Below, piece after piece: positions 1-9,163 of a stretch of 64,000 nt of DNA. The notes below the pieces were generated by a model that saw only the letters and a program-made list of their open reading frames with translations, was not told where the DNA came from and searched no databases. Every line of letters starts with the position of its first letter. The first letter of the stretch is position 1. The translations under genes and the position numbers were made by a program. The stretch is from Psychrobacter sp. BI730 (GTDB lineage Bacteria > Pseudomonadota > Gammaproteobacteria > Pseudomonadales > Moraxellaceae): assembly GCF_013414195.1 (NCBI RefSeq), contig NZ_JAATTV010000004.1, positions 124,001 to 188,000 on the forward strand. The letters are read 5' to 3'.

Positions 1-2
1 CT

Positions 3-470
3 AGCATGGAGCGCGCACGTTTTGGTCATAGTCGTCCAGATTGTACCATTACCGTAGATAATGCTGCTCAACTGCTCAATTTGATGCGTGGCGCTGAAGG
101 CAACCTGCCAATTGCTGGTGATTACAAGGTGCTAATGCAGCTCAAACAACTGGTTGCAGGATTTGATCCTGACGTGGCTGGACAGCTTGAACCATTTATT
201 GGTAAACCAATGGCTAGCCAGTTACACCTTCTTATCTCTCAGCTTAAAGGTAGCTGGCGGCATAGTGCCAAACGTGCTTTTGATGAAGTCAGTGATTGGG
301 CCAATGAAGTAGCTGGCAATAGCACACCTGATCCTATCGAGGTGGCTGAAGCAAATGATCTGAAACAGCAACTGTTAAAATTACGTGCTGACGTCGAACG
401 AGAAGAAGCCAAACTTGCTGCTATCAAAGAAGAGCAAGCGCAGTTTCTCAATAACTCGTTTCATCAATAG
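3..470 (+). CDS. ubiJ: UbiJ-like SCP2-domain protein, C-terminal part (cut by left edge)
   Basis: The frame is open to the left edge, so this is the C-terminal ~155 residues of a longer protein. The ATG at position 6 is probably internal, because UbiJ proteins are about 200 residues and start with the first half of an SCP2 lipid-binding fold that is missing here. What is visible is the end of the SCP2 fold (CTITVDNAAQLLNLMRGAEG), a helical middle part and a charged C-terminal coiled coil (about residues 115-150). UbiJ is an accessory factor of the cytoplasmic ubiquinone-biosynthesis complex that binds lipid intermediates. The ubiB gene follows about 100 bases downstream on the same strand, as in the ubiE-ubiJ-ubiB order of many Gammaproteobacteria, and this supports the call more than sequence similarity does. 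Confidence 0.7.
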   Translation, partial: SMERARFGHSRPDCTITVDNAAQLLNLMRGAEGNLPIAGDYKVLMQLKQLVAGFDPDVAGQLEPFIGKPMASQLHLLISQLKGSWRHSAKRAFDEVSDWANEVAGNSTPDPIEVAEANDLKQQLLKLRADVEREEAKLAAIKEEQAQFLNNSFHQ

Positions 471-572
471 CCGATTGCATCAATCATAAATGAACGCTAT
501 TACCGATGGCAATATTTGTGATTAAGCACAGCGCTTACCCCATTTTCGTCTTTGTTTAGAGTACCTAATCCC

Positions 573-2234
573 ATGCTATTATCGCACCGCGCTCGTCTAC
601 TTCAGCTTTGGCGTATCGCCGCAATGTATCGCCTTGATACCCATTTTTCTATCGAAGAAGCACCGCAGCTGCAACCTTTGGCGCGATTAATTCGCATGCA
701 TCCAGCAGCATGGGGCAAAAAGCACCAACCAAATGCGATTAAATATGCGCTTGAGGACATGGGTACGCTGTTTTTGAAACTTGGCCAGTTACTCTCAACA
801 CGTCGCGACTTGGTACCGCCTGAGATTATCGCTCAATTGATTCAGTTGCAGGACAAAGTTAAGCCTTTTGACGCTGATATTGCTGTCGCTCAAATTCAGC
901 ACCCTAAACATGGTCTTGGCCAGTCTATTGAAACCTTGTTTGCTCGGTTCGATATCAAACCGTTAGCGGCCGCTTCTATCGCCCAAGTTCATACGGCTGC
1001 CCTACATGATGGGCGTGAAGTCGTGGTAAAAGTGGTTCGCCCCGATATTCGCACTGTGATTGTTTCTGACTTTGAACTATTGCGGGAATTGGCAAGTTGG
1101 GCATCTGCGCGTATTGAAGCAGCACGTGCCGTTCATATCATCGATATTGTCGAAGACTATCGGCAAGTCATGCTCAACGAGCTAGATTTGACGCTTGAGG
1201 CTGATAATACTACTCAAATGCGTAATAACTTCTTGGGTTCAGCATTGATGTATGTGCCTGAAGTTTATGACGCTGCCAAAAACGTGATGGTCATGGAGCG
1301 TATCCAAGGTGTCCCTATCTCACAAGTTGAGGTGTTCGATCAGTTAGGCTATGACCGTGCAGCGCTTGCAGAAAAAGGCCTAACGATATTTTTTACCCAG
1401 GTCTTCCGCGATAACTTCTTTCATGCTGATATGCACCCAGGCAATGTGTTCGTAGAAACACCACCTGTGCAAACCTTACATGCAGGTATGTCAGCAGTTG
1501 ATTTAGGTCATGAACCACGCTATATCGGGCTTGATTGCGCCATCATGGGCACTTTATCAAAAAACGATCAGCTCATCGTGGCGCGGATGTTACTTGCCGT
1601 GATGAACAATAACTTTACCGCTGTGGTTGATATTGTTAGCCGTGCAGGTTGGATACCACCAAATGCTGATAAGCATGCCCTGATGCGTGATATGAAACGT
1701 ACCGTCGGTCCTATGCTACAAAAATCAATCGATGATATCGACTTTGCTGGCGTACTGATGCAGATTTTGGACATTGCGCGTAGACACCATATGAGTATCC
1801 CGCCGCAGCTGATGCTTCTGCTAAAAACCTTGGTCCATGTGGAAGGACTCGGTCGTGATTTATATCCTGACCTTGATATTTGGTCACTTGCCAAGCCAAT
1901 TCTAAGCAGTTGGATTAAAGAGCAGTTAGATCCTATGCGTAACCTACAGCAACTGCGCCAACAACTGCCTGAAATGCTCCTATCTACCACTGATATTCCC
2001 AAACTATTAGATCAAGGGCTACAAAGCCTTGCCTCACAGGGCTCTCGTCAGGACAGTCAACTGCGGGAAATACAGCAAATTCGCGCTGACATGCTAAACG
2101 ACCGTCGTCGTGATTGGTTGGCACTTGCAGGGTTTGCTATATTTATCGCTATCGCTACGCAAGTTATCGGCTGGCTATCACCTATATTTTATATACTGGC
2201 GGTCTTGGTAGTTGTTTGGCGAATTTTAGCTTAG
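573..2234 (+). CDS. ubiB: UbiB, ubiquinone biosynthesis ABC1/ADCK-type kinase-like protein
   Basis: About 553 residues of the ABC1/UbiB atypical kinase family, needed for ubiquinone production and anchored to the inner membrane. Visible hallmarks are the KxGQ motif (KLGQLLSTRRDLVPPE), the Ala-rich nucleotide loop (PLAAASIAQVH), the catalytic-loop region NFFHADMHPGN and the metal-binding GLDCAIMG. Two hydrophobic segments close the C terminus, consistent with membrane anchoring. I start at the ATG at 573, which has a weak AGAG upstream. An in-frame TTG at 552 would add seven residues but has no ribosome-binding site. It probably belongs with the ubiJ fragment upstream. A bidirectional hairpin terminator follows. 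Confidence 0.93.
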   Translation: MLLSHRARLLQLWRIAAMYRLDTHFSIEEAPQLQPLARLIRMHPAAWGKKHQPNAIKYALEDMGTLFLKLGQLLSTRRDLVPPEIIAQLIQLQDKVKPFDADIAVAQIQHPKHGLGQSIETLFARFDIKPLAAASIAQVHTAALHDGREVVVKVVRPDIRTVIVSDFELLRELASWASARIEAARAVHIIDIVEDYRQVMLNELDLTLEADNTTQMRNNFLGSALMYVPEVYDAAKNVMVMERIQGVPISQVEVFDQLGYDRAALAEKGLTIFFTQVFRDNFFHADMHPGNVFVETPPVQTLHAGMSAVDLGHEPRYIGLDCAIMGTLSKNDQLIVARMLLAVMNNNFTAVVDIVSRAGWIPPNADKHALMRDMKRTVGPMLQKSIDDIDFAGVLMQILDIARRHHMSIPPQLMLLLKTLVHVEGLGRDLYPDLDIWSLAKPILSSWIKEQLDPMRNLQQLRQQLPEMLLSTTDIPKLLDQGLQSLASQGSRQDSQLREIQQIRADMLNDRRRDWLALAGFAIFIAIATQVIGWLSPIFYILAVLVVVWRILA

Positions 2235-2294
2235 AAATCAGATTTATTTTTACTCAATCAGTTCAGAAAAATTTTCATAATTTTAGATTTAAAC

Positions 2295-2338
2295 AAAAAA
2301 ATGCGCCTACTTCTCATCAAAAGCAGGCGCATTTTTTA
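2295..2338. terminator. Bidirectional terminator between ubiB and ruvB
   Basis: Stem AAAAAATGCGCCT with its complement AGGCGCATTTTTT around a loop of about 14 bases. It has A and T tracts on both sides, so it can serve convergent ubiB (plus) and ruvB (minus). Confidence 0.85.
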
Positions 2339-2354
2339 TATTGAATACTGATTA

Positions 2355-3350
2355 CTATAACATCTGATCGATTGCCATCTGTGTCAGTACGCGGCCACGA
2401 GCAGTACGCAGCACATAACCTTGTTGAATCAGATATGGCTCAATCACATCTTCAAGCGTACCACGGTCTTCAGCCATCGCTGCTGCCACTGCTTCAACAC
2501 CAGCCGGACCACCGTCAAAGCGCTCGTGCAATATTTCGATATAGCGTCTGTCTAGATGATCAAGACCACGTCTATCCACTGCCAGCATATCTAGCGCGCT
2601 ACCTGCAATCGCGCCATTAATACTACCGTCGCCTCTTACCTCGGCATAGTCACGCACACGGCGTAATAGGCGGTTAGCAATCCTTGGTGTACCCCGTGCA
2701 CGGCGCGCAATCTCTATAGCGCCATCTTCACTCATTGGTACACGCATTAGACGTGCTGCTCGACTGACAATCGTCGTTAGATCAGCGATGTTGTAAAACT
2801 CAAGGCGCTGTACAATCCCAAAACGGTCACGTAGTGGTGACGTCAGTAGCCCTGCTCTAGTCGTTGCTGCTACCAAGGTAAACGGTGGCAAATCAAGCTT
2901 GATAGAACGCGCAGCAGGCCCTTCGCCAATCATAATATCTAATTGGAAATCTTCCATCGCTGGATAAAGTATCTCTTCAATAACCGAGCTTAGACGGTGA
3001 ATTTCATCAATAAACAGTACGTCACCCGCTTCTAGATTGGTCAGCATGGCTGCCAAATCTCCTGGGCGCTCAAGCACAGGCCCTGAAGTAGAACGCAGAT
3101 TACCACCCATCTCACGAGCGATAATATTGGCGAGGGTCGTCTTGCCTAGACCCGGTGGACCAAATATAAGTGTGTGATCTAGCGCTTCGTCACGGCCACG
3201 AGCAGCACCGATGAACACTTCCATCTGCTCACGTACCACCGGCTGACCAATATACTCAGCCAATAATGCTGGTCGGATATTGGCATCAGGAGCATCACTT
3301 GCGCCTTCTAGCGGATTAATTAAGCGATCTTGCGTCATAGAATTTATCAT
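2355..3350 (-). CDS. ruvB: RuvB, Holliday junction branch-migration helicase
   Basis: AAA+ motor of the RuvAB branch-migration complex, 331 residues, a normal length. It shows Walker A (GPPGLGKTT), Walker B (DEIHRL), sensor/arginine-finger region (LRDRFG) and the C-terminal winged helix ([18 protein letters not shown]). RuvA is the upstream neighbour on the same strand, but about 160 bases and a hairpin terminator separate the two. No good ribosome-binding site is seen before either candidate start (ATG at 3350 or at 3338), so the N terminus is uncertain by four residues. Confidence 0.97.
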   Translation of the reverse strand: MINSMTQDRLINPLEGASDAPDANIRPALLAEYIGQPVVREQMEVFIGAARGRDEALDHTLIFGPPGLGKTTLANIIAREMGGNLRSTSGPVLERPGDLAAMLTNLEAGDVLFIDEIHRLSSVIEEILYPAMEDFQLDIMIGEGPAARSIKLDLPPFTLVAATTRAGLLTSPLRDRFGIVQRLEFYNIADLTTIVSRAARLMRVPMSEDGAIEIARRARGTPRIANRLLRRVRDYAEVRGDGSINGAIAGSALDMLAVDRRGLDHLDRRYIEILHERFDGGPAGVEAVAAAMAEDRGTLEDVIEPYLIQQGYVLRTARGRVLTQMAIDQML

Positions 3351-3436
3351 TATATTAAAAAATTAGTTAACAAATAGCATAACCAAACGCTGCGCATAAG
3401 TCATGCAAAACCTCATTAAGCGAGCACTAAAACGAA

Positions 3437-3463
3437 AATAAGCGACATTCAATGTCGCTTATT
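3437..3463 (-). terminator. Terminator downstream of ruvA
   Basis: Perfect inverted repeat AATAAGCGACA/TGTCGCTTATT around TTCAA. Read on the minus strand it is followed by TTTTCGTTTT, so it points to termination after ruvA and before ruvB. Confidence 0.7.
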
Positions 3464-3513
3464 ACTTTGATACATTATGTGGTTGTCATCGATAGACGGC
3501 TAATTAATATGAA

Positions 3514-4134
3514 TTAAAAGCCAGATAGTTGCTGTAAAGTAGCTTTTAACAGACCTTGAGTATCAGCAAAAGTATCTCCTTTACTCTTAGCAGCTTTGAT
3601 CGCTAGCTGAGCTTCTTTTTCTTTGTATCCCAAGCTAATCAACGCGCCTTCCACTTCAGCGATGATACTGCCTTCGTGAGAAATCGTAGTTTCCTGAGGT
3701 GTCAATTCAAACGTACCATTATCAACGTCGATATTATTTAATTTGTCTTTCAGCTCAATTAATAAGCGTTGCGCCGTCTTTTTACCGATGCCTGGGATAC
3801 GAGTTAATGCCGTCTCCGACTCTTGCTCGACGTGCATCTTTAGCTCAGCTGCTGACATTGCAGACAGCATAGCCAAGGCCATTTTTGCTCCAACACCATT
3901 AATTTTAATTAACTGGCGAAAGACATCACGTTCTTTTCGATCGATAAAGCCGTATAGCAACTGGGCATCTTCGCGAACATGGAAATGTGTCCAGATGCTA
4001 GCCTGCTCATTGAGCTGTAACTGACAAAATGAAGACAATGGCAGTTCAATATCATAACCCACACCAGAGGTCGTCATGATGCAAGCCGTCGGTGCCATCA
4101 AGTACTGCACCTGTCCAGTAATCAATCCAATCAT
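3514..4134 (-). CDS. ruvA: RuvA, Holliday junction-binding subunit
   Basis: 206 residues, the usual length. RuvA tetramers hold the four-way junction for the RuvB motors. It has the N-terminal OB fold (MIGLITGQVQ start, typical of the family), two helix-hairpin-helix motifs (KINGVGAKMAL and RIPGIGKKTAQRL) and a C-terminal RuvB-contact domain (ALISLGYKEKEAQLAI). AGAGG stands about nine bases before the ATG. It lies 78 bases downstream of fba on the same strand and could be read through from it. Confidence 0.97.
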   Translation of the reverse strand: MIGLITGQVQYLMAPTACIMTTSGVGYDIELPLSSFCQLQLNEQASIWTHFHVREDAQLLYGFIDRKERDVFRQLIKINGVGAKMALAMLSAMSAAELKMHVEQESETALTRIPGIGKKTAQRLLIELKDKLNNIDVDNGTFELTPQETTISHEGSIIAEVEGALISLGYKEKEAQLAIKAAKSKGDTFADTQGLLKATLQQLSGF

Positions 4135-4212
4135 TACTTATGACCTCTTATGTGAGATATTATAAAATCAGCTGCTACTTCGTGATTAACAACTACGTTC
4201 TACCACACAGTC

Positions 4213-5250
4213 TTATTGGTAAAAATTTACCATACCTTCAAGACTGGTTGGGCGAATTTTGTGTGCTTGACCTGCAGAGCCGAACGCTTCAAAACGATTG
4301 GTACAGATATCTGACATCGCTACCATAGACGCTTTGAAATATTTGCGTGGATCAAATTCACTTGGATTTTTTGCAAGGAATTCGCGGATAGCACCAGTTG
4401 ATGCCAGACGTAAATCCGTATCGATGTTTACTTTGCGCACACCATGCTTGATCGCTTCAACGATTTGCTCAACTGGCACGCCATAAGTTTCGCCGATATC
4501 ACCGCCATTTTCATTAATAACTTTTAGCCATTCTTGTGGCACTGATGAAGAACCATGCATGACCAAATGCGTATTAGGAATACGGGCATGAATCTCTTTT
4601 ACGCGTTCAATAGACAAGATATCGCCTGTCGGTGGACGTGTGAACTTATAGGCACCATGACTAGTACCGATAGCAATCGCTAACGCATCGACATTGGTAT
4701 CTTTTACAAACTGCTCAGCTTCATCAGCACTGGTCAAAAGCTGCTCATGATCCAATACGCCTTCAGCGCCAGAGCCATCTTCTTCGCCAGCCATACCAGT
4801 TTCAAGACTACCTAGGCAACCGATTTCGCCCTCTACAGAGACGCCGCAAGCATGAGCCATCTTAACAACTTCGCGCGTGACGCTAGCATTGTAATCGTAG
4901 TCCATTGGCGTTTTGCCATCTTCACCAAGTGAGCCGTCCATCATCACTGATGAGAAACCTAATTGGATTGAGCGTTGGCAGATAGCTGGCGACATACCAT
5001 GATCTTGATGCATTACCACTGGGATATGTGGCCATTCTTCAATCGCAGCGATAATCAAATGACGCAAAAATGCTGACCCTGCATAGTTACGTGCGCCTGC
5101 ACTGGCTTGAACAATAACAGGTGAATCACAAGCATCCGCAGCCATCATGATTGCACGCATTTGCTCTAAGTTATTGACGTTAAAGGCAGGAACACCATAG
5201 CTGTGTTCAGCGGCGTGATCTAGAAGTTGACGTAAGGATATTAGGGCCAT
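4213..5250 (-). CDS. fba: Class II fructose-bisphosphate aldolase (CBB subtype)
   Basis: 345 residues, zinc-dependent aldolase interconverting fructose-1,6-bisphosphate with glyceraldehyde-3-phosphate and dihydroxyacetone phosphate. Visible are the metal-site region HQDHG, the phosphate and active-site stretch [13 protein letters not shown], and [11 protein letters not shown]. Length and motifs fit the type IIB group used in the Calvin cycle and by many Gammaproteobacteria. With pgk just upstream and gpmI at 16.7 kb it forms the triose part of glycolysis/gluconeogenesis. In Psychrobacter-like organisms that do not ferment sugars the gluconeogenic direction is the likelier use (inference). An extended -10 promoter is seen about 140 bases upstream. 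Confidence 0.96.
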   Translation of the reverse strand: MALISLRQLLDHAAEHSYGVPAFNVNNLEQMRAIMMAADACDSPVIVQASAGARNYAGSAFLRHLIIAAIEEWPHIPVVMHQDHGMSPAICQRSIQLGFSSVMMDGSLGEDGKTPMDYDYNASVTREVVKMAHACGVSVEGEIGCLGSLETGMAGEEDGSGAEGVLDHEQLLTSADEAEQFVKDTNVDALAIAIGTSHGAYKFTRPPTGDILSIERVKEIHARIPNTHLVMHGSSSVPQEWLKVINENGGDIGETYGVPVEQIVEAIKHGVRKVNIDTDLRLASTGAIREFLAKNPSEFDPRKYFKASMVAMSDICTNRFEAFGSAGQAHKIRPTSLEGMVNFYQ

Positions 5251-5387
5251 AAGACGCTCTCTGATTGGATTTTGAATAGTATTTTAAAAAACAGCTTTAT
5301 AGCAATCATTTCACTGTATATTTGACCATACTGACCGTATATAGGCTAGTAAAGGTCTGAATGATATTGGATATGATTACCACGCGG

Positions 5388-5397
5388 TGATTATAGC
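5388..5397 (-). promoter_or_regulatory. Extended -10 promoter for fba
   Basis: On the minus strand a TGCTATAAT element (TG, one base, perfect TATAAT; -10 hexamer at 5390-5395) lies upstream of fba. No good -35 is seen at 16-18 bases, as expected for an extended -10 promoter. The rest of the 5251-5511 gap shows nothing else I can name. Confidence 0.5.
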
Positions 5398-5512
5398 AAA
5401 AATTGTTCTGTCTTCGTAGCGGTTGACCGACTATTTGTCAGTCTATACCGTCTCTTGATATCAGTTTAATTTTATAAACTGTAACTTTATAAACTACTAT
5501 AATGACATACAA

Positions 5513-5547
5513 CGCAAAAAGCCTTGGCAATCACCAAGGCTTTTTTA
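5513..5547. terminator. Terminator downstream of the Ala-rich lipoprotein
   Basis: Stem AAAAGCCTTGG/CCAAGGCTTTT around CAATCA with T runs on both strands. Minus-strand use would end transcription of the lipoprotein gene at 5649-6035. Confidence 0.85.
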
Positions 5548-5648
5548 GTATTTTGAGGCTTATAAAGCAATGACTATTCTTAAAGGTTACATATCAATCG
5601 ATAGCTTCCCAGTAAATCAGTCATTATAGTGCTTAGTCATCGCGTAGC

Positions 5649-6035
5649 TTAGTACTGTTGCTCTGCATCAACTGCAACATCATTTGCGCCATCAGCGACA
5701 GCGTTAGCGCCATCAGCAACAGCTTCAGCAGTATTTTCAACCGCTGTGTTAGTGCTTTCAGCAATAGCATCGCCAGTGTTTTCTAGAGCGTCTGTCGCAG
5801 CTGCACCAGCAGTGTCAGCGCCTTCGGCAACTTCAGTACCAGCGTCTTGAGCAGCAGCTTCAGCTTCAGCAGCAGCAGCTTCTGTTTCAGCGGCAGCAGC
5901 ATCAGCGTTTGCAGCAGCATCATCGCCAGCAGATTCAACAGCAGCTTCTGTGTTTTCTTCTGTTTGTTGGCTACATGCAGTGATTGCAAAGGTACCAGCA
6001 AGTACGCTAGCAAGTAATAAATGACGTTTTAACAT
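5649..6035 (-). CDS. Small Ala/Glu-rich lipoprotein, function unknown
   Basis: 128 residues starting MLKRH. A GAGAGG ribosome-binding site precedes this ATG, whereas a longer reading from 6065 has none. The N terminus is a lipoprotein signal peptide with lipobox ITAC (lipidated Cys21). The mature part is very low in complexity: blocks of Ala with Glu, Asp, Asn, Gly and Val, first AAAAETEAAAAEAEAAAQ-like, then repeats of the type ENTxxAVADGANAVADGAND. It is strongly acidic. No known catalytic domain is recognised. The heptad-poor Ala/acidic pattern could form a flexible or helical periplasmic spacer. It sits alone between pgk and fba with its own terminator. Confidence 0.75.
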   Translation of the reverse strand: MLKRHLLLASVLAGTFAITACSQQTEENTEAAVESAGDDAAANADAAAAETEAAAAEAEAAAQDAGTEVAEGADTAGAAATDALENTGDAIAESTNTAVENTAEAVADGANAVADGANDVAVDAEQQY

Positions 6036-6292
6036 AATAAACCTCTCGTAAATAATGCATGTCAAAATACATGGTCGCGCTATTTTATAGAGTGCGAATC
6101 AGACATGCAATAATAATTTTCAGTATATAAATAAATAATTACTGCTTAATAATAATCGTTAGCTATTGCACCTACTTATGCTAATAAAAACAAGCAAATC
6201 AACAGCCAAAATATTATTTTTACAGACTACCTTAGTTATTTAAAGTTAGTTGTACGTCTAATGTTACTAAGCTACAGAGTATCGTTAACTAA

Positions 6293-7507
6293 TTAGGCAT
6301 CTATTTGCAGCGCAGCGACAGCTGGAAGTACTTTACCTTCAACAAACTCTAAAAAGGCACCGCCACCCGTTGACATATAGCTCACGCCTTCAGCAACTTG
6401 ATATTTATCGATAGCTGCTAATGTATCACCGCCGCCCGCGATAGAGAAACCGTCACTGTCTTTTACAGCAGTAGCTAATATCTGTGTGCCTTGCCCGAAA
6501 GCATCAACTTCAAAAACACCCACTGGACCATTCCACAAGATAGTTTTTGCATTAATAATAGCATCGGCAAGCTGTTTTGCGCTTTCTGGTGCGATGTCCA
6601 ATATCATGTCATTGTCACCGATCGCATCAACTGATTTGATCGTTGCGGTGGCTTTTTGCAATGAGCCAGTAAAATCAGCGAAATCGATGTCATTTTTATC
6701 AGCGACTACGACGTACTCAGGCAGCAAAATTTCAGTCTTGATCATAATGTCACGTGCAGTATCGAGTAAATCTGCTTCATACAATGAGGCGCCAATACTG
6801 TGACCTTGTGCTGCTAAGAAAGTATTAGCAATACCGCCACCAACGATAATCTGTGTGCAAACTTCAGCCAAGCTATGTAGCACTTCTAATTTTGTAGACA
6901 CTTTTGACCCACCAACGATAGCAAGCATTGGTTGTGCTGGTGTTTCAAGCGCTAGGCTCAAAGCATCAAGTTCGGCGGCTAACAATGGCCCTGCACACAC
7001 AGTTTTATCTGCTTGACGCATCGCTTGCGTAACACCCTCTGTTGATGCCTGTGCACGGTGCGCTGTACCAAAAGCATCCATCACAAATACATCGCACAAA
7101 TCAGCGTACTTTTTCGCTAGCGTGGCATCGTTTTTCTTTTCACCGTCATTGAAGCGTACGTTTTCTAATAGAACCACTTCGCCCGATTTTACATTGGCAC
7201 CTTGGGTAAGGTAATCAGTATTAAGACGTACAGGTGTCGATAGTTGCAAGCTTAATTTTTCCGTCAAATAGTCAGCAACCGGCGCTAATGAATATACAGC
7301 TTCAGGATTGCCTTCTGTTGGGCGGCCTAAATGTGAGCAAACAATTACCGCAGCGCCTTTTTCGAGCGCCATCTTGATGGTAGGAAGACTGGCTTGCAAG
7401 CGCGCATCGCTCGTGACCTTACCATCTTTAATAGGCACATTTAAATCTTCTCGGATCAACACCACTTCATCCGTTAAGTTCAACTCACTCATACGCAAAA
7501 AATTCAT
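6293..7507 (-). CDS. pgk: Phosphoglycerate kinase
   Basis: 404 residues, transferring phosphate between 1,3-bisphosphoglycerate and ADP. Seen are the substrate-binding N terminus (REDLNVPI), CSHLGRP, the hinge region and the nucleotide site (GPVGVFE, and the Gly-rich SIAGGGDT near the C terminus). The ATG at 7507 follows AGGAG by six bases. A GTG directly before it (7510) could also be used. A perfect TATAAT on the minus strand at 7570-7575 is a likely -10 with a poor -35. The next gene downstream on the same strand is the Ala-rich lipoprotein, 257 bases away. Confidence 0.97.
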   Translation of the reverse strand: MNFLRMSELNLTDEVVLIREDLNVPIKDGKVTSDARLQASLPTIKMALEKGAAVIVCSHLGRPTEGNPEAVYSLAPVADYLTEKLSLQLSTPVRLNTDYLTQGANVKSGEVVLLENVRFNDGEKKNDATLAKKYADLCDVFVMDAFGTAHRAQASTEGVTQAMRQADKTVCAGPLLAAELDALSLALETPAQPMLAIVGGSKVSTKLEVLHSLAEVCTQIIVGGGIANTFLAAQGHSIGASLYEADLLDTARDIMIKTEILLPEYVVVADKNDIDFADFTGSLQKATATIKSVDAIGDNDMILDIAPESAKQLADAIINAKTILWNGPVGVFEVDAFGQGTQILATAVKDSDGFSIAGGGDTLAAIDKYQVAEGVSYMSTGGGAFLEFVEGKVLPAVAALQIDA

Positions 7508-7575
7508 CACCTGCTCCTATGTATCAATATATCTGTTAATTTGCGATTACTGTCGTTACTGATAGGACCATTATA

Positions 7576-8002
7576 GTCAGCTCTATATAAATCAGATTCA
7601 GTGCTAAGCTCGATCAATCTACTATTTTGTAGCACTCTCGCTCGCCTGTCTTACAACCACGCTATCTTATAGCCAAGCTATATAGTCATTATCAGCTTTA
7701 TTACGTTTTAATGTTTTTTAACGCTTGGCTCTGACACTTATCAGACCACTCTGGTGAGTCGATCAAGTAAGCAGAATTCAGCGGCGGTGTATTCTACCAG
7801 TTTTCTACAGCAGTCTCACAAGCAACCTGACACAAATTTCAGTACATTTTAAATATTGAGCCCCTATCTTCAGACCATTATTCGATGGCAACAACTGAAG
7901 TTGCTAGCTTTCAGCATAGTCAATAAACCGTAACATTTCGTGGTGGTACTCAGCAGTCAAGCTCTTTATGATAGAAACATTGACAATAAAAATAATCCAT
8001 TA
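7576..8002. other. Gene-free stretch between pgk and the dksA-like gene
   Basis: About 430 bases of divergent upstream DNA. Apart from the likely pgk -10 element just to its left and the AGGAG ribosome-binding site of the next gene just to its right, I see no open frame, hairpin or repeat that I can name. Confidence 0.5.
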
Positions 8003-8012
8003 GGAGAAAATA

Positions 8013-8342
8013 ATGAGCATCAACTTAGACATTGCTAAACAAAACCTATTAAAATTAAAAGATGAGTACGAATCTCGAATTGATAAGATAGAAGATCATA
8101 TTCAGAATCCGCAAGATGATCTCAATGAACACTGGGAAGATCAGGCTATATCCTATCGTCAAAATGACATGCGTAAAAATTTGATGAGTGAGGCACGTCA
8201 AAGCTTAATCTATGTCGAAAATGCATTAGGTCGGATTGAAAATGGTACTTATGGCGAGTGTGAAGTCTGCGGTGAACAGATCGAAGAGCAACGCTTAGAA
8301 GCGCTGCCCTATGCTACCTTATGTATGGAACACGCTGAGTAG
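8013..8342 (+). CDS. DksA/TraR-family zinc-finger protein (short form)
   Basis: 109 residues: an N-terminal helical hairpin of about 75 residues, then a zinc-finger end CEVC-x17-CMEH. DksA proteins bind in the RNA polymerase secondary channel and modulate initiation with ppGpp. This protein is shorter than E. coli DksA (151 residues) and resembles the short DksA-like group with the RLEALPYA signature. The fourth metal ligand is His instead of Cys. Acidic residues lie at the expected coiled-coil tip (PQDDLNEHWED), but whether they act like the DksA tip aspartates cannot be told. AGGAG precedes the ATG by eight bases. It is monocistronic. Confidence 0.85.
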   Translation: MSINLDIAKQNLLKLKDEYESRIDKIEDHIQNPQDDLNEHWEDQAISYRQNDMRKNLMSEARQSLIYVENALGRIENGTYGECEVCGEQIEEQRLEALPYATLCMEHAE

Positions 8343-8407
8343 CACTGTCATATTAATACTATATTGTAAGACTATTGCTACTCTAAAACTTCTCTAAAAA
8401 GCATGTT

Positions 8408-9076
8408 TCAAGTAGGTATTTTCCATCTAGAAAATGCCTGCTGCCATTGGTGACAGCGCTGAGCTATGTCTGCTACTGGTAGATCCATGATATCCCCGAC
8501 TACTGCCACAAGCGCAATGGGCAAATCTACCAGCTCTGAGACATTTTCTGCGGTTAACCCCCCTATCACACATATTGGTATGCCTTGCTGACACCCTTCC
8601 ACAAGCTGCTGACGCGAAATGATATTAGCATTTGGCTTAGTTGTAGAAGTAAATACAGCACCCATCGCAGCATAACTTGCGCCGTCATTTTTTGCTTCTT
8701 TAATCAGCGCTACATCACCATGGCAGGTACGACCGATGATTTGATGCGGTGATAGAGACTGTAGAGCATCACCGATACTGCCGTCTGTTTGACCAAGGTG
8801 TACCCCAACGCCAAGCTTTTCGGCCAACTTCACGTCATCATTAATAACAACTGGCACGTTATACGTTTTAGCTAACTCAACGATTCTTTGCGCCTCATCA
8901 AAAAGCTTCAAAGCTCCATCAGGTAGACTAAGAACTTGCTTACGACGAATTTGTAATAGCGCAATTAATCCTGTCGATAAGGCTGCTTCTAGCTTTTGAT
9001 ATAACAGCTCAAATTCATCATCGTTGGTCAATAAATATAGCTTAGGCATAACTGAGGAGAATGATGAACGACTCAT
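8408..9076 (-). CDS. thiE: Thiamine-phosphate synthase
   Basis: 222 residues, a TIM barrel joining HMP-pyrophosphate and thiazole phosphate into thiamine phosphate. Motifs include LLQIRRK, VVINDDVKLA, GVHLGQTD and the phosphate-binding ICVIGGLTAENV. One variation: the usual GPxxxT-type loop reads GAVFTSTTKPNA. AAGGA stands eight bases before the ATG at 9076; a start at the later Met (MPKLYLL) has no ribosome-binding site. There is no TPP riboswitch: only about 34 bases separate it from the terminator of the upstream gene. Confidence 0.9.
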   Translation of the reverse strand: MSRSSFSSVMPKLYLLTNDDEFELLYQKLEAALSTGLIALLQIRRKQVLSLPDGALKLFDEAQRIVELAKTYNVPVVINDDVKLAEKLGVGVHLGQTDGSIGDALQSLSPHQIIGRTCHGDVALIKEAKNDGASYAAMGAVFTSTTKPNANIISRQQLVEGCQQGIPICVIGGLTAENVSELVDLPIALVAVVGDIMDLPVADIAQRCHQWQQAFSRWKIPT

Positions 9077-9109
9077 AGCGTGTATCCTTAATTCTTAAAT
9101 TCAACACAA

Positions 9110-9144
9110 TAAAAAAGCCGTTATATGATATAACAGCTTTTTTA
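9110..9144 (-). terminator. Terminator of the PBP7-like gene
   Basis: AAAAAAGC-CGTTATA paired with TATAACAGCTTTTTT (one mismatch) around TGA, with T tracts on both strands. It lies directly downstream of the pbpG-like gene on the minus strand. Confidence 0.75.
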
Positions 9145-9163
9145 TACATTTAGAAAAGATAGC

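Noticed and set aside
2114-2344. 76-codon plus-strand frame at the end of ubiB
   Set aside because: It is a shifted reading of the ubiB end running into the terminator.
9077-9110. Possible TPP riboswitch before thiE
   Set aside because: Only about 34 bases are available before the preceding terminator and no thi-box sequence is visible.
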